NCBI RefSeq assembly: GCF_000468095.1
Contig: NZ_ASZC01000017.1
Coordinates: 115,138 to 179,137, forward strand
Source: Pantoea sp. AS-PWVM4
GTDB lineage: Bacteria; Pseudomonadota; Gammaproteobacteria; Enterobacterales; Enterobacteriaceae
Reading direction: 5' to 3'
DNA: 64,000 nucleotides
This document shows positions 1-8,724 of this stretch, one piece after another (position 1 is the stretch's first letter; every line of letters starts with the position of its first letter). Made by a program: the position numbers and the translations under genes. Below the pieces are notes generated by a model, which was not told the DNA's origin, did no database searches, and saw only the letters and a program-made list of their open reading frames with translations.

Positions 1-283
1 AACGACCATCCACATACACCAGACGTACCGCTTCGATCGGCAGCGCCAGGGCTTCCACCTGCTCCGCCGTCACTTCCTGCGGTTGCGGCAGCACAAACTG
101 CTGCCCCAGCAGACCTTCCAGCGGGGTGTATTTCCAGTTTTCATGCTTGCGCGTCGGCAAGCCGAGACGCATCAGTTGCTGCCAGTGCTGCTGTGCCTGC
201 AAAGAACGCACGTCACCGCGCGACTCAAACAGGTGATGCCACTGTTGCAGCGCGTTATCACTCTTCGTCGGTAAGCCAGCCAT
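1..283 (-). CDS. sufD: SufD, Fe-S cluster scaffold subunit (5' part only)
   Basis: N-terminal 94 codons of SufD; the gene runs off the left edge of the window. The reading frame opens with MAGLPTKSDNALQQWHHLFE and ends with an ALPIEAVRLVYVDGR stretch, both closely matching E. coli SufD. SufD joins SufB and SufC in the SufBC2D complex, which assembles Fe-S clusters in the cytoplasm with sulfur delivered by SufSE. The ATG lies inside the end of sufC, a 26-base overlap that suggests translational coupling. sufS and sufE presumably follow outside the window. Confidence 0.95.
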   Translation of the reverse strand, partial: MAGLPTKSDNALQQWHHLFESRGDVRSLQAQQHWQQLMRLGLPTRKHENWKYTPLEGLLGQQFVLPQPQEVTAEQVEALALPIEAVRLVYVDGR

Positions 284-1004
284 AGCCTTGCTCCTCCAGC
301 TGTTTCACCAGCGTAAAGTCACCAGACTTCACAATTTTGCCCTGATACAGAACGTGCACATGATCAGGCTTGATGTAGTCGAGGATGCGCTGGTAGTGGG
401 TGACGATAATGAATGAACGCTTGCCGTCACGCAGGCTGTTGACGCCGTTTGCCACAATTTTCAATGCATCGATATCCAGACCGGAGTCGGTTTCATCGAG
501 AATGCACAGATCCGGCTCCAGTGCCGCCATTTGCAGAATATCGTTACGCTTTTTCTCACCACCGGAGAAGCCTACGTTAACTGAACGGGTCAGCAAATCT
601 TCCGGCATCTTCAGCAGATGGATTTTATCTTCGATAAAGTCCTGGAAATCGAAACGGTCCAGTTCTTCCTGCTCACGGTATTTACGCACCGCGTTCACAG
701 AGGTCTGGAGGAAAAATTGGTTGCTGACGCCCGGAATTTCAACCGGATACTGGAACGCCATAAAGATGCCTTCGCCCGCACGCTCTTCCGGCTCCAGCTC
801 CAGCAGATCTTTGCCTTTAAAGGTTACGGAACCGCCGGTGATTTCATAATCTTCACGGCCAGCCAGGGTTGCAGACAGGGTACTTTTACCGGAACCGTTC
901 GGTCCCATAATGGCGTGCACTTCACCCGGCTTCACTTCGAGGTTCAGGCCGCGCAAAATTTCTTTGTCTTCAACACTAACCTGTAAATCTTTGATGCTTA
1001 ACAT
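258..1004 (-). CDS. sufC: SufC, ABC-type ATPase of Fe-S cluster assembly
   Basis: 248-residue cytoplasmic ATPase that powers SufBC2D cluster assembly. Walker A GPNGSGKST is at residues 34-42, an SGGEKKR signature is near residue 150 and an LCILDETDSGLD Walker B follows. Length equals E. coli SufC. An in-frame start 36 bases upstream exists, but MLSIKDLQVS aligns with the family start. There is no membrane partner: this is a soluble ABC protein. It sits 35 bases after sufB and overlaps sufD. Confidence 0.97.
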   Translation of the reverse strand: MLSIKDLQVSVEDKEILRGLNLEVKPGEVHAIMGPNGSGKSTLSATLAGREDYEITGGSVTFKGKDLLELEPEERAGEGIFMAFQYPVEIPGVSNQFFLQTSVNAVRKYREQEELDRFDFQDFIEDKIHLLKMPEDLLTRSVNVGFSGGEKKRNDILQMAALEPDLCILDETDSGLDIDALKIVANGVNSLRDGKRSFIIVTHYQRILDYIKPDHVHVLYQGKIVKSGDFTLVKQLEEQGYGWLTDEE

Positions 1005-1039
1005 ACTCTTTCCTTCACATTGCTTCCGGCAACGGGCCA

Positions 1040-2533
1040 TCAGCCCACGCTGTGCTCAAGGCTGATTGCTAACAATTTTTGCGCTTCCACGGCGAATTCC
1101 AGTGGCAGCTCGGAGAAAACATCTTTACAGAAGCCGTTAACGATCATCGAGATCGCATCTTCTTCACTGATGCCACGTTGCAGACAGTAGAACATCTGAT
1201 CTTCACCGATACGCGATGTCGTGGCTTCATGCTCCAGCTGCGCGGTATTGTTACGCGCTTCCACATACGGGAAGGTATGCGCACCGCAATCCGGGCCAAT
1301 CAGCATCGAATCACACTGGGTAAAGTTACGCGCGTTAGTGGCGGTCGGCATGATTTTCACCAGACCGCGATAGGTATTCTGGCTCTTACCGGCCGAGATG
1401 CCTTTCGAAATGATGGTCGATTTAGTGTTCTTACCGATGTGGATCATCTTGGTGCCGGTATCGGCCTGCTGATGACCACTGGTCAGCGCCACGGAGTAAA
1501 ACTCACCGATGGAGTAATCACCGCGCAGAATGCAGCTCGGGTATTTCCAGGTGATGGCTGAACCGGTTTCTGACTGCGTCCACGACATTTTGCTGTGGTC
1601 GCCTTCACACAGGGCGCGTTTGGTGACGAAGTTGAGGATACCGCCCTCACCTTCTCCGCCCGGGAACCAGTTCTGCACCGTGGAATATTTTACTTCGGCG
1701 TTCTTGTGGATAATCACTTCCACCACCGCCGCATGCAGCTGATAGCTATCACGCACGGGTGCAGAACAGCCTTCGATGTAGCTCACGTAGCTGTCTTCAT
1801 CCGCCACCAGAATGGTACGTTCAAACTGACCGGTTTTTGCCGCGTTGATGCGGAAATAGGTCGACAGCTCCATCGGACAGCGCACGCCTTTCGGGATGTA
1901 GACGAAAGTGCCGTCCGACGCTACCGCAGAGTTCAGCGCTGCGAAGAAGTTATCGTTGGCCGGAACCACGGTGCCAAGATACTTTTTCACCAGCTCAGGG
2001 TGTTCCTGAATCGCTTCACCGAAGGAGCAGAAAATGATGCCCTGCTCCGCCAGTTTGCCACGATAGGTGGTAGCAACCGAAACGGAGTCGAAAATCGCAT
2101 CGACCGCCACTTCTTTACCTTCACGTACCGGTACACCCAACTGATTAAAGGCATTTTCCACTTCCTGCGTCAGATACTCACTGGCAGGGGCGCTGCCGGA
2201 AGCCTGAGTCGCACCTGGCTCAGAAGCACAGGTGTCATCGCAGTTGCCACAGGAGGGCGCGGAGTAATAGCTGTAATCCTGGTAGTCGAGTTTCTCATAA
2301 TGCGCTTTCAACCAGTGCGGCTCTTCCATTTCCAGCCAGGCACGAAAGGCTTTTAGACGAAACTCCAGCATCCACTCTGGCTCGTTACGCTTAGCCGAAA
2401 TTGCCCGTACCACGTCCTCATTGAGGCCATGAGCAAATTCTTCGGTTTGCAGTTGGGTAAAGAAGCCCTCTTTGTAGTTGAGCTTGCCTTCCCACATTTG
2501 TACATCGTCAGATGTTTCGCTGTGTCGTGACAT
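1040..2533 (-). CDS. sufB: SufB, Fe-S cluster scaffold
   Basis: 497 residues, nearly collinear with E. coli SufB (495). SufB is the main scaffold that accepts persulfide sulfur from SufE and holds the nascent cluster with SufD/SufC. The family core (for example [16 protein letters not shown], and [14 protein letters not shown] with the conserved cysteine) is intact. The N-terminal [15 protein letters not shown] region contains three clustered cysteines. It starts 7 bases after the sufA stop codon, so it is clearly in the same operon. Confidence 0.97.
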   Translation of the reverse strand: MSRHSETSDDVQMWEGKLNYKEGFFTQLQTEEFAHGLNEDVVRAISAKRNEPEWMLEFRLKAFRAWLEMEEPHWLKAHYEKLDYQDYSYYSAPSCGNCDDTCASEPGATQASGSAPASEYLTQEVENAFNQLGVPVREGKEVAVDAIFDSVSVATTYRGKLAEQGIIFCSFGEAIQEHPELVKKYLGTVVPANDNFFAALNSAVASDGTFVYIPKGVRCPMELSTYFRINAAKTGQFERTILVADEDSYVSYIEGCSAPVRDSYQLHAAVVEVIIHKNAEVKYSTVQNWFPGGEGEGGILNFVTKRALCEGDHSKMSWTQSETGSAITWKYPSCILRGDYSIGEFYSVALTSGHQQADTGTKMIHIGKNTKSTIISKGISAGKSQNTYRGLVKIMPTATNARNFTQCDSMLIGPDCGAHTFPYVEARNNTAQLEHEATTSRIGEDQMFYCLQRGISEEDAISMIVNGFCKDVFSELPLEFAVEAQKLLAISLEHSVG

Positions 2534-2540
2534 ATTTCAC

Positions 2541-2915
2541 TTACTCGACGCCAAAGCTTTCACCGCACCCGCAGGCGTGCTGAGCTTTAGGGTTGTTAAA
2601 TTTAAAGATCTGGTTCAGGCCTTCACGGACGTAGTCGACTTCGGTGCCATCGACAAACGGCATGGCCTGTAGCGGCACATACAGGGTTGCGCCGAAGTAT
2701 GGGAACTGCAGGTCGTCAGCGGCAGGTTCTTTCACCAGGTCCATGACATAACCAAAACCGGCACAGCCGGACTGTTTCACTCCTACCCGCAGGCCCTTGA
2801 CTTCAGGATCCTGTGCGACCAGGTTAAGAATCTGTTTTGCTGCCGATTCGGTCAGCGTCAGCCCCTTCCAGACGAAATCATCGGGTGAAAAAGAAGCTGC
2901 ATTTACTGATGACAT
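2541..2915 (-). CDS. sufA: SufA, A-type Fe-S carrier
   Basis: 124 residues. SufA takes clusters from SufBCD and passes them to apoproteins. The three cluster ligands of A-type carriers are present: Cys in SGCAGFGY and the two in CGCGES near the C-terminus. It is the first gene of the suf operon, transcribed leftward from a 388-base divergent region that carries a 19-bp palindrome and a partial Fur-like sequence. Confidence 0.96.
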   Translation of the reverse strand: MSSVNAASFSPDDFVWKGLTLTESAAKQILNLVAQDPEVKGLRVGVKQSGCAGFGYVMDLVKEPAADDLQFPYFGATLYVPLQAMPFVDGTEVDYVREGLNQIFKFNNPKAQHACGCGESFGVE

Positions 2916-2962
2916 AGTGCTACCTCGTAAGTCTGGGCCTTTTCAGGCTATCCCCCTATGGT

Positions 2963-2981
2963 AGTGATATCAGATATCACT
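2963..2981. promoter_or_regulatory. 19-bp perfect inverted repeat upstream of sufA
   Basis: AGTGATATC-A-GATATCACT, a 9-bp perfect repeat around one base, lies 48-66 bases before the sufA ATG. It is either an operator or an RNA hairpin in the suf leader. It does not match the Fur, IscR or OxyR consensus that I know. Confidence 0.45.
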
Positions 2982-3000
2982 TCAACCTCTTGTTTTGCAG

Positions 3001-3013
3001 GGATAATCATCTC
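3001..3013. promoter_or_regulatory. Possible partial Fur site for the suf operon
   Basis: GGATAATCATCTC resembles the right two thirds of the Fur consensus (GATAATCATTATC). It lies 86-98 bases before sufA. Iron repression of suf is established in E. coli, but this match is incomplete. Confidence 0.3.
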
Positions 3014-3268
3014 GTGCTATTTTTTACTGTTGCTTTGTTAAGCATAGTCGCTTCAAACTGCTTTGCGGCGGGGAAAACTGCCGCGCCGATACAATTGTAA
3101 CCTGTTAAAAAATCGCAAAATTTCATTTTGTCACTTTACGATTTTCCGCTGATTGATAGGTTACGCCTTTCCTTAATGTGAAGAAATTGTTATTGCCGAT
3201 TTGAGTAACAGGCAAAGTAAATCAATAAAATTTCTCTAGGGAATTGCATTCCTGACGTGGTTGAATAT

Positions 3269-3287
3269 GATAATGATTATCATTAAC
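3269..3287. promoter_or_regulatory. Fur box
   Basis: GATAATGATTATCATTAAC differs from the 19-bp Fur consensus GATAATGATAATCATTATC at only three positions. It lies 17-35 bases before the ATG of the unknown gene at 3304, where bound Fur would block transcription under iron sufficiency. Confidence 0.85.
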
Positions 3288-3303
3288 CCATTAAGGTGGC
3301 GAC

Positions 3304-3708
3304 ATGACGCTTTCCGTCTCAGCCTGGTTACAACACAAAATCGATGAATATAAGTTTTCGGTACGTGATATCACCGTTGACTTCTATATGGCTCAGGCAA
3401 AGCTCAACCGCACCGATTGTACAATCGAACAACTGCGTCGTTTTAATGACACCTGTCTCGATATGGCGGAAATCTGCCAATTGAATGGCGATGACCAAAG
3501 CTATCTACACGCCATGGGCAAGCTCCATCACCGCTTAGTGCAGGAGATGGGCAATGCCGATCGCGACCGTTTGTTCCGTATTCAGGCCTATCAACTGGCG
3601 CGCCTGTCGCTGACTCGCTTGTGTCATCAACTGGCGCTGAGCGGCGAGTGGGATCAAGCCACCAGCCTGCAAAGTGATTTCGTCCGTCACGCAGGCTGGA
3701 TATTCTAA
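3304..3708 (+). CDS. Unknown 134-residue protein, predicted iron-repressed
   Basis: Not a family I recognise. The protein is soluble, without signal peptide or membrane segment, rich in Leu, Gln, Arg and Asp, and apparently all helical. Two Cys occur in DTCLDMAEICQLNG (residues about 50-60) with others at about 40 and 101, and His in HAMGKLHHRL. The start is well placed: AAGGTGGCG before ATG. A near-perfect Fur box directly upstream and a position divergent from suf argue for a role in iron limitation. It occupies the place of menI (ydiI) in E. coli. Molecular function is unknown. Confidence 0.8.
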   Translation: MTLSVSAWLQHKIDEYKFSVRDITVDFYMAQAKLNRTDCTIEQLRRFNDTCLDMAEICQLNGDDQSYLHAMGKLHHRLVQEMGNADRDRLFRIQAYQLARLSLTRLCHQLALSGEWDQATSLQSDFVRHAGWIF

Positions 3709-3749
3709 TCCAGCTGCGTCCTGACGTCTCCTGGAATTCTACAATTTGT

Positions 3750-6700
3750 TTACAATAGTTCCAGCAATGCCTGAAGCGGGTGACGCATGCCATTGCCTTC
3801 CGCGCGTTTCACCTGACTACGGCATGAGAAACCGGTGGCGAGACAGCGTTGACGCGGCAGTTTTTGCATCTGCGGATGCCAGGACAACGCGTAAATCCCC
3901 AGCGAGTTCTCCAGATTTTTGCTTTCGTGTCCATAGGTGCCCGCCATACCGCAGCAGCCGACATTAATGTTTTCCAGCTTCGCTCCGAAACGGGCAAAAA
4001 TGTCCTGCCATTGGTTGGGGGTTGAGGGTAGCGCGGTCACTTCAGTGCAATGGGCAAACAGATACCAGGCCTCGCCCCCGGTGTTTTGCACGGCACGTTC
4101 CGCCACCGCAGTCTGCAACCATTCATGGACCAACAACACATTAAAATCACCGCGCTTCTCGCCCAGTACCTGGTTGTACTCATCCCGGTAGCACAACACG
4201 GTAGCTGGATCGACACCGACCATCGGCATGCCTAACTGCGCCACACGATTGAGGAAGTCAGCGGTTTTTTCCGCCGTGCGGGCAAAACGTTGCAGGAAGC
4301 CTTTGACATGTTGCGCCTTGCCGTTCGGTGAAAATGGCAGCAGCACCGGGCGGTAACCGAGTTTCTCAATCAGTTTGACAAAGTCAGTCACCAGTTGGGC
4401 TTCGTAATAGCTGGTAAACGGATCCTGTACCACCAGCACACAATCCTTGCGCGCGTTGCTGTCGAGCGCTTCCAGTTGCTCCAGCGTCAGGTTCATCGCC
4501 GGATGGCCACTCAGTTGCTGCTTCAGACTCGGTGAGGAGAGCAACGGCAAATCGACCATGCCGATATGGCTTTTGCTGAGCTCGCGCATCCACGGCTGTT
4601 TCAGGAAGAAGTTAAACACCTTTGGCGCTTTCGCCATCAGCGGCGCGTAGCTTTCTACCGTGGCAACCAGATGATCGCTCATCGGGCGCAGATAACGCGT
4701 GTGATACAGTTGCAGGAAGCGAGAGCGAAAGTTCGGTACGTCAATTTTAATCGGGCACTGGGTCGAACAGGCTTTACAGGCGAGGCAGCCCGCCATCGCT
4801 TCTTTTACTTCATGAGAGAAATCATACTCGCCTTGCTTCGCATGCCATGAGTTACGGGTACGCTGAATCAAGGTACGCAGGCTGGCGCGTTGCTCTGGCA
4901 GGGATTTCTCCAGCAGCACCGGATCCACCCCCTGCTCGGACAGCAGGCGCAACCATTCACGCGTCAGCGTGGCACGGCCTTTGGGGGAGTGGATGCGGTT
5001 ACGGGTGATTTTCATCGACGGGCACATCGGGCTGCGCGTATCAAAGTTGAAGCACAGACCGTTACCATTGCACTCCATCGCGCCGCGCCAGTCATTGCGC
5101 ACTGTGAGCGGGATCTGGCGATCATATGTGCCGCGTTTCACCGCATCGACCTGCATCATCGGTTCGTTGCTACCCAGCGGCGTACAGATTTTGCCGGGGT
5201 TCATGCGGTTATCGGGGTCAAACGCCGCTTTGATGCGACGCAATTCGTTAAACAGGGTTTCACCGAAAAACGCCGGACTGTATTGCGCGCGGAAACCTTT
5301 GCCATGCTCGCCCCACAGCAGGCCGCCATAACGTGCGGTCAAGGCCACCACTTCATCGGAGATCTGTTTCATCAGCATCTCTTGCTGCGGATCGCACATA
5401 TCCAGCGCCGGACGGACGTGCAGCACACCAGCGTCGACATGACCAAACATGCCATAGCTCAGACCGTGGCTATCAAGCAGAGCGCGGAAATCGACGATAT
5501 AATCCGCCAGATGCTCCGGCGGCACAGCGGTATCCTCAACAAACGGAATTGGCTTGGCGCGCCCTTTGGCATTTCCGAGCAGACCCACCGCTTTCTTGCG
5601 CATATTATAGATGCGCTCGATGCCGCCCAAGTCGTTACACAGCTGATAACCGATCACTCCACCCTGCTGCTGCGTCATCAGTTCATCCAGACGCGCGCAC
5701 AAGGTCGATACCTGCTGCTCAATCAGTTCACCGTCATCTCCGGCGAACTCGACGATGTTCAGTCCCAGCATCTCTTTATCCGGCACATCGGTAATCAACT
5801 CTTTAACCGAATGCCAGACGATATCTTCACGCGCCAGATTCAATACTTTTGAGTCGACGGTTTCCACCGATAACGCTTTTGCTTCGACCATAAAGGGGGC
5901 GTTGCGCAGTGCAGAGTCGAAGGAGTCATATTTGATATTTACCAGCCGGCGCACTTTCGGGATCGGCGTGATATCGAGTCGCGCTTCGCTGATAAACGCC
6001 AGAGTGCCCTCGGCACCGCACAGCAGGCGCGTCAGATCAAAGGTGTGCAGATCGTCACTGAACACATGGCGTAAATCATAACCGGTGAGAAAACGGTTCA
6101 GTTTCGGGAATTTTTCCAGAATCAACGCACGTTGTTCACGACAACGCGTCATCACCTGCTGATAAATGCGCCCTTCTTTGGTTGGCGTTTGCGCCAGTTT
6201 CTCCGCTAAATCGGTCGGCATCGCGCGGGTATCAAGAATATCACCGCCCAGCAGCACCGCGCGCAGACCCAGAACATGGTCGGAGGTTTTGCCATACACC
6301 AGCGACCCTTGCCCGGAAGCATCGGTGTTGATCATCCCGCCCAGGGTGGCGCGGTTACTGGTCGATAACTCAGGGGAGAAAAAGAAACCGTAGGGTTTCA
6401 GCCAGGCGTTTAACTGATCTTTCACTACCCCGGCTTCGACGCGAACCCAACGTTGTTCGGTGTTGATTTCGAGGATGCGGTTCATGTAGCGCGACATATC
6501 AACCACAATCCCCTGGTTCAGGGACTGCCCGTTGGTGCCCGTGCCGCCGCCGCGTGGAGTAAACACCAGGCTGGCAAAACGTTCTTCCCCTGCCAGACGC
6601 GCAATCAGCGCGACATCCGCGGTGGAACGGGGAAAGAGCGCCGCATCCGGCAGCAATTGATAAATGCTGTTATCGGTTGAAAGTGAGAGACGATCAGCGT

Positions 6701-6803
6701 AACTGGTGGCGGTATCGCCAGTAAATCCTTGCTCTTTTAAGGACGCCAGGAATGTCAGCACCAGTTGAACGAGGCCCGGTGCCTGGGAAATCTGTGGGAT
6801 CAT
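3750..6803 (-). CDS. ydiJ: YdiJ, FAD-linked and Fe-S dehydrogenase (D-2-hydroxyacid type)
   Basis: 1017 residues, collinear with E. coli YdiJ (1018). Order: N-terminal FAD-binding PCMH domain (about 45-280, with PRGGGTGTNGQ), FAD-linked oxidase C-terminal domain, a cysteine motif CNGNGLCFNFD near 576, a classical 4Fe-4S ferredoxin motif CLACKACSTQCP near 670, and a C-terminal CCG-type motif GCCGMAG near 946. The family oxidises D-2-hydroxyacids; I recall E. coli YdiJ being assigned D-2-hydroxyglutarate. The start MIPQISQAPG is chosen by homology; a longer frame would add 22 basic residues. Confidence 0.93.
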   Translation of the reverse strand: MIPQISQAPGLVQLVLTFLASLKEQGFTGDTATSYADRLSLSTDNSIYQLLPDAALFPRSTADVALIARLAGEERFASLVFTPRGGGTGTNGQSLNQGIVVDMSRYMNRILEINTEQRWVRVEAGVVKDQLNAWLKPYGFFFSPELSTSNRATLGGMINTDASGQGSLVYGKTSDHVLGLRAVLLGGDILDTRAMPTDLAEKLAQTPTKEGRIYQQVMTRCREQRALILEKFPKLNRFLTGYDLRHVFSDDLHTFDLTRLLCGAEGTLAFISEARLDITPIPKVRRLVNIKYDSFDSALRNAPFMVEAKALSVETVDSKVLNLAREDIVWHSVKELITDVPDKEMLGLNIVEFAGDDGELIEQQVSTLCARLDELMTQQQGGVIGYQLCNDLGGIERIYNMRKKAVGLLGNAKGRAKPIPFVEDTAVPPEHLADYIVDFRALLDSHGLSYGMFGHVDAGVLHVRPALDMCDPQQEMLMKQISDEVVALTARYGGLLWGEHGKGFRAQYSPAFFGETLFNELRRIKAAFDPDNRMNPGKICTPLGSNEPMMQVDAVKRGTYDRQIPLTVRNDWRGAMECNGNGLCFNFDTRSPMCPSMKITRNRIHSPKGRATLTREWLRLLSEQGVDPVLLEKSLPEQRASLRTLIQRTRNSWHAKQGEYDFSHEVKEAMAGCLACKACSTQCPIKIDVPNFRSRFLQLYHTRYLRPMSDHLVATVESYAPLMAKAPKVFNFFLKQPWMRELSKSHIGMVDLPLLSSPSLKQQLSGHPAMNLTLEQLEALDSNARKDCVLVVQDPFTSYYEAQLVTDFVKLIEKLGYRPVLLPFSPNGKAQHVKGFLQRFARTAEKTADFLNRVAQLGMPMVGVDPATVLCYRDEYNQVLGEKRGDFNVLLVHEWLQTAVAERAVQNTGGEAWYLFAHCTEVTALPSTPNQWQDIFARFGAKLENINVGCCGMAGTYGHESKNLENSLGIYALSWHPQMQKLPRQRCLATGFSCRSQVKRAEGNGMRHPLQALLELL

Positions 6804-7010
6804 TATTGAGTGACCGAGATGTTGTAAACGTTTGCGTAGTCGATTCTTATGAATTATTCGTTTTATCACATTTTTCAGTCGCTCGCTGTTTTTTCAGGAA
6901 ACGTAAAAAGCGGCCTGCATTTCTCTGTTTAATCCTTCTGAAATAGGTAATCATTGATTGGGGACAGTAAACCCCACTGTGAAGGATTCAATTGAGGTCA
7001 AAAGGCTGTT

Positions 7011-8123
7011 ATGAAAAACCTGCAAGGCGGTTTGGACTTACCGCAAATGCTGTTCTCACTGATGTTCATCCTGCTGATGATCATCGCCTGCCTCTGGGTA
7101 GTTCAACCTTTTATTCTGGGTTTCGCCTGGGCCAGTATGGTGGTAATCGCCACCTGGCCGCTGATGATTAAGTTGCAGCATCTGTTATGGGGACGCCGCT
7201 CGCTGGCGGTAATCGCCATGACCATCCTGTTGCTGCTGCTGTTTATCATCCCCATCGCCGTGCTGGTAAATAGCCTGATCGACAATAGCGCGCCGGTTAT
7301 TGCCTGGGCCACACAGGGCCATATGACGGTGCCACAGCTTGACTGGCTGAAAGAAGTGCCGATGGTCGGTGACAAACTGTTTGTCAGCTACCACAAGTTG
7401 GTTGATGGCGGTGGCTCAGCAATTATGAGCAAGTTGCAGCCCTATATTGGTCGCACCACCGGCTTCTTTGTCGCCCAGGCGGGTCATTTTGGCCGCTTTA
7501 TGCTGCATCTGGGATTGATGCTGCTGTTCAGCGTGCTGCTGTACTGGCGTGGTGAGCAGGTCGGGCTGGGTATTCGGCATTTTGCTTACCGTATGGGTGG
7601 ACGCCGTGGCGATGCCGCGGTGTTACTGGCCGGTCAGGCCATCCGCGCCGTCGCGCTTGGGGTAGTGGTGACAGCGCTGGTGCAGGGCGTATTGGGCGGT
7701 ATCGGTTTAGCCATCTCGGGTATCCCGTATGCCACCCTGCTTACCGTGGTAATGATTCTTTCCTGCCTGGTGCAGCTCGGCCCATTGATTGTGTTGGTCC
7801 CGGCGATTATCTGGCTCTACTGGAGTGGAGATACCACCTGGGGCACCGTGTTGCTGGTGTGGAGTTGCGTGGTCGGGACACTCGACAACGTACTGCGTCC
7901 GATGCTGATCCGCATGGGTGCCGATTTGCCGATGATTTTGATTCTCTCCGGCGTGATCGGCGGTCTGGTGGCTTTTGGCATGATTGGCCTGTTTATCGGA
8001 CCGGTGGTGTTAGCGGTATCCTATCGCCTGGTATCAGTATGGATGCATGAGGCTCCGGCACCGGATGACGATCCTGAAACCGTGGTAGAAGAACTCACCG
8101 AGCACGACGACCATACTGCCTGA
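7011..8123 (+). CDS. ydiK: YdiK, AI-2E family membrane transporter
   Basis: 370-residue inner-membrane protein of the AI-2E exporter/permease family (PF01594), about eight transmembrane helices, very close to E. coli YdiK through the core (for example LGVVVTALVQGVLGGIG and the C-terminal MIGLFIGPVVLAV). The C-terminal tail is acidic and cytoplasmic. The substrate is not established. The start follows AGGTCAAAAGGCTGTT. As in E. coli, rprA lies downstream. Confidence 0.93.
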   Translation: MKNLQGGLDLPQMLFSLMFILLMIIACLWVVQPFILGFAWASMVVIATWPLMIKLQHLLWGRRSLAVIAMTILLLLLFIIPIAVLVNSLIDNSAPVIAWATQGHMTVPQLDWLKEVPMVGDKLFVSYHKLVDGGGSAIMSKLQPYIGRTTGFFVAQAGHFGRFMLHLGLMLLFSVLLYWRGEQVGLGIRHFAYRMGGRRGDAAVLLAGQAIRAVALGVVVTALVQGVLGGIGLAISGIPYATLLTVVMILSCLVQLGPLIVLVPAIIWLYWSGDTTWGTVLLVWSCVVGTLDNVLRPMLIRMGADLPMILILSGVIGGLVAFGMIGLFIGPVVLAVSYRLVSVWMHEAPAPDDDPETVVEELTEHDDHTA

Positions 8124-8327
8124 CCCTGCCTTACGGTGGTTAACGCCAGTTAACCACCGTCACACAATTCCCTTTTGTTAACGAAAATTTCCATAAGCGA
8201 TTTTTAAGAAAAACCGCATTTTCACGCCATTTCCGTCAGTTTTGATAACGGAAAGATTATTTTCTGTACTGATTGACGGCCAAAATCCACTAAAAACACG
8301 TTTAAAAGATTATCAGCTTTAAACTAA
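8124..8327. other. Gap between ydiK and the rprA promoter
   Basis: About 200 AT-rich bases. An imperfect repeat of TTAACCACCG/CGGTGGTTAAC just after the ydiK stop (8132-8158) may act as its terminator, though the following T tract is weak. No other gene or site seen. Confidence 0.4.
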
Positions 8328-8341
8328 TAAGAGGATTCTTA
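8328..8341 (+). promoter_or_regulatory. RcsB box of rprA
   Basis: TAAGAGGATTCTTA is a perfect TAAGA-N4-TCTTA repeat that matches the RcsB consensus TAAGAATATTCTTA at 12 of 14 positions. It lies about 45-60 bases before the likely rprA start, as expected for activation by the Rcs envelope-stress phosphorelay known for E. coli rprA. Confidence 0.8.
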
Positions 8342-8379
8342 AAGACGCCAGAAGCGGCTGTGAATAACATGTTTCCTAT

Positions 8380-8483
8380 GTTTGAGATCAAACCACTGAT
8401 TTTTAAACAACCTTTTTCCCCTGAGTAAAGTGAAGAATTGCTGTGTGTAGTCTTTGCCCATCCCCTGTGATGGGCTTTTTTTT
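8380..8483 (+). ncRNA. rprA: RprA small RNA (activator of rpoS translation)
   Basis: The 3' two thirds are almost identical to E. coli RprA: CCCCTGAGT, then GAATTGCTGTGTGTAGTC, then a GCCCATC...GATGGGC terminator with eight Ts. The location between ydiK and ppsA matches. RprA pairs with the rpoS leader with Hfq and raises RpoS synthesis; other known targets are csgD and ydaM. The 5' end is approximate: a GTTTGA/TCAAAC hairpin at 8380-8393 and a weak -10 (CTATGTT) at 8376 suggest a start near 8380-8390. The 5' half diverges from E. coli. Confidence 0.88.
8456..8483 (+). terminator. Rho-independent terminator of rprA
   Basis: GCCCATC / GATGGGC stem followed by TTTTTTTT; it also forms the 3' end and Hfq-binding tail of the sRNA. 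Confidence 0.9.
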
Positions 8484-8688
8484 GGGGATTTTTTGCCTCA
8501 GAGCAGCGCATTCACAGGTTAAATGCCCGATGAGCCCCCCTATCGCCTCTTACACCTTACCTGCCGAAGGTGACTTCGACCTTCTGACTGGCGCGTTGTT
8601 AATACGGTAATCAGGGAGGTGATAAGGAGAGTTATCACAACAACGATGGGAAAAATACTTATCCGGGAAGATGGATGTGGGAGAGATA
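8484..8688. other. Spacer between rprA and ppsA
   Basis: No gene. It contains a perfect repeat GTGATAA-GGAGAG-TTATCAC at 8619-8638 of unknown role, without a T tract on either side. Confidence 0.4.
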
Positions 8689-8711
8689 AGTCCCGGAAAC
8701 TTTCCGGGACT
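8689..8711 (-). terminator. Probable ppsA terminator stem
   Basis: AGTCCCGGAAA and TTTCCGGGACT form an 11-bp perfect repeat around one base, 14 bases after the ppsA stop. There is no strong T tract on either side, so it may be a processing or stability stem instead. Confidence 0.5.
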
Positions 8712-8724
8712 CTGGTTTACACAG

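Larger units (their letters stand above)
2916..3303. other. Divergent control region between suf and a Fur-box gene
   Basis: 388 bases without a gene. It holds a perfect inverted repeat at 2963-2981 and a GATAATCAT half-box at 3001-3013, both on the suf side, and a near-perfect Fur box at 3269-3287 on the right. In E. coli the suf promoter is controlled by Fur, IscR, OxyR and IHF. I could not place IscR or OxyR sites with confidence. Confidence 0.6.

Noticed and set aside
3064..3096. GCGGC...GCCGC stem in the suf divergent region
   Set aside because: Short stem with wide loop, no T tract and no link to a gene end; not convincing as terminator or operator.
4890..5852. 320-codon open frame on the + strand
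   Set aside because: Shadow frame opposite ydiJ.
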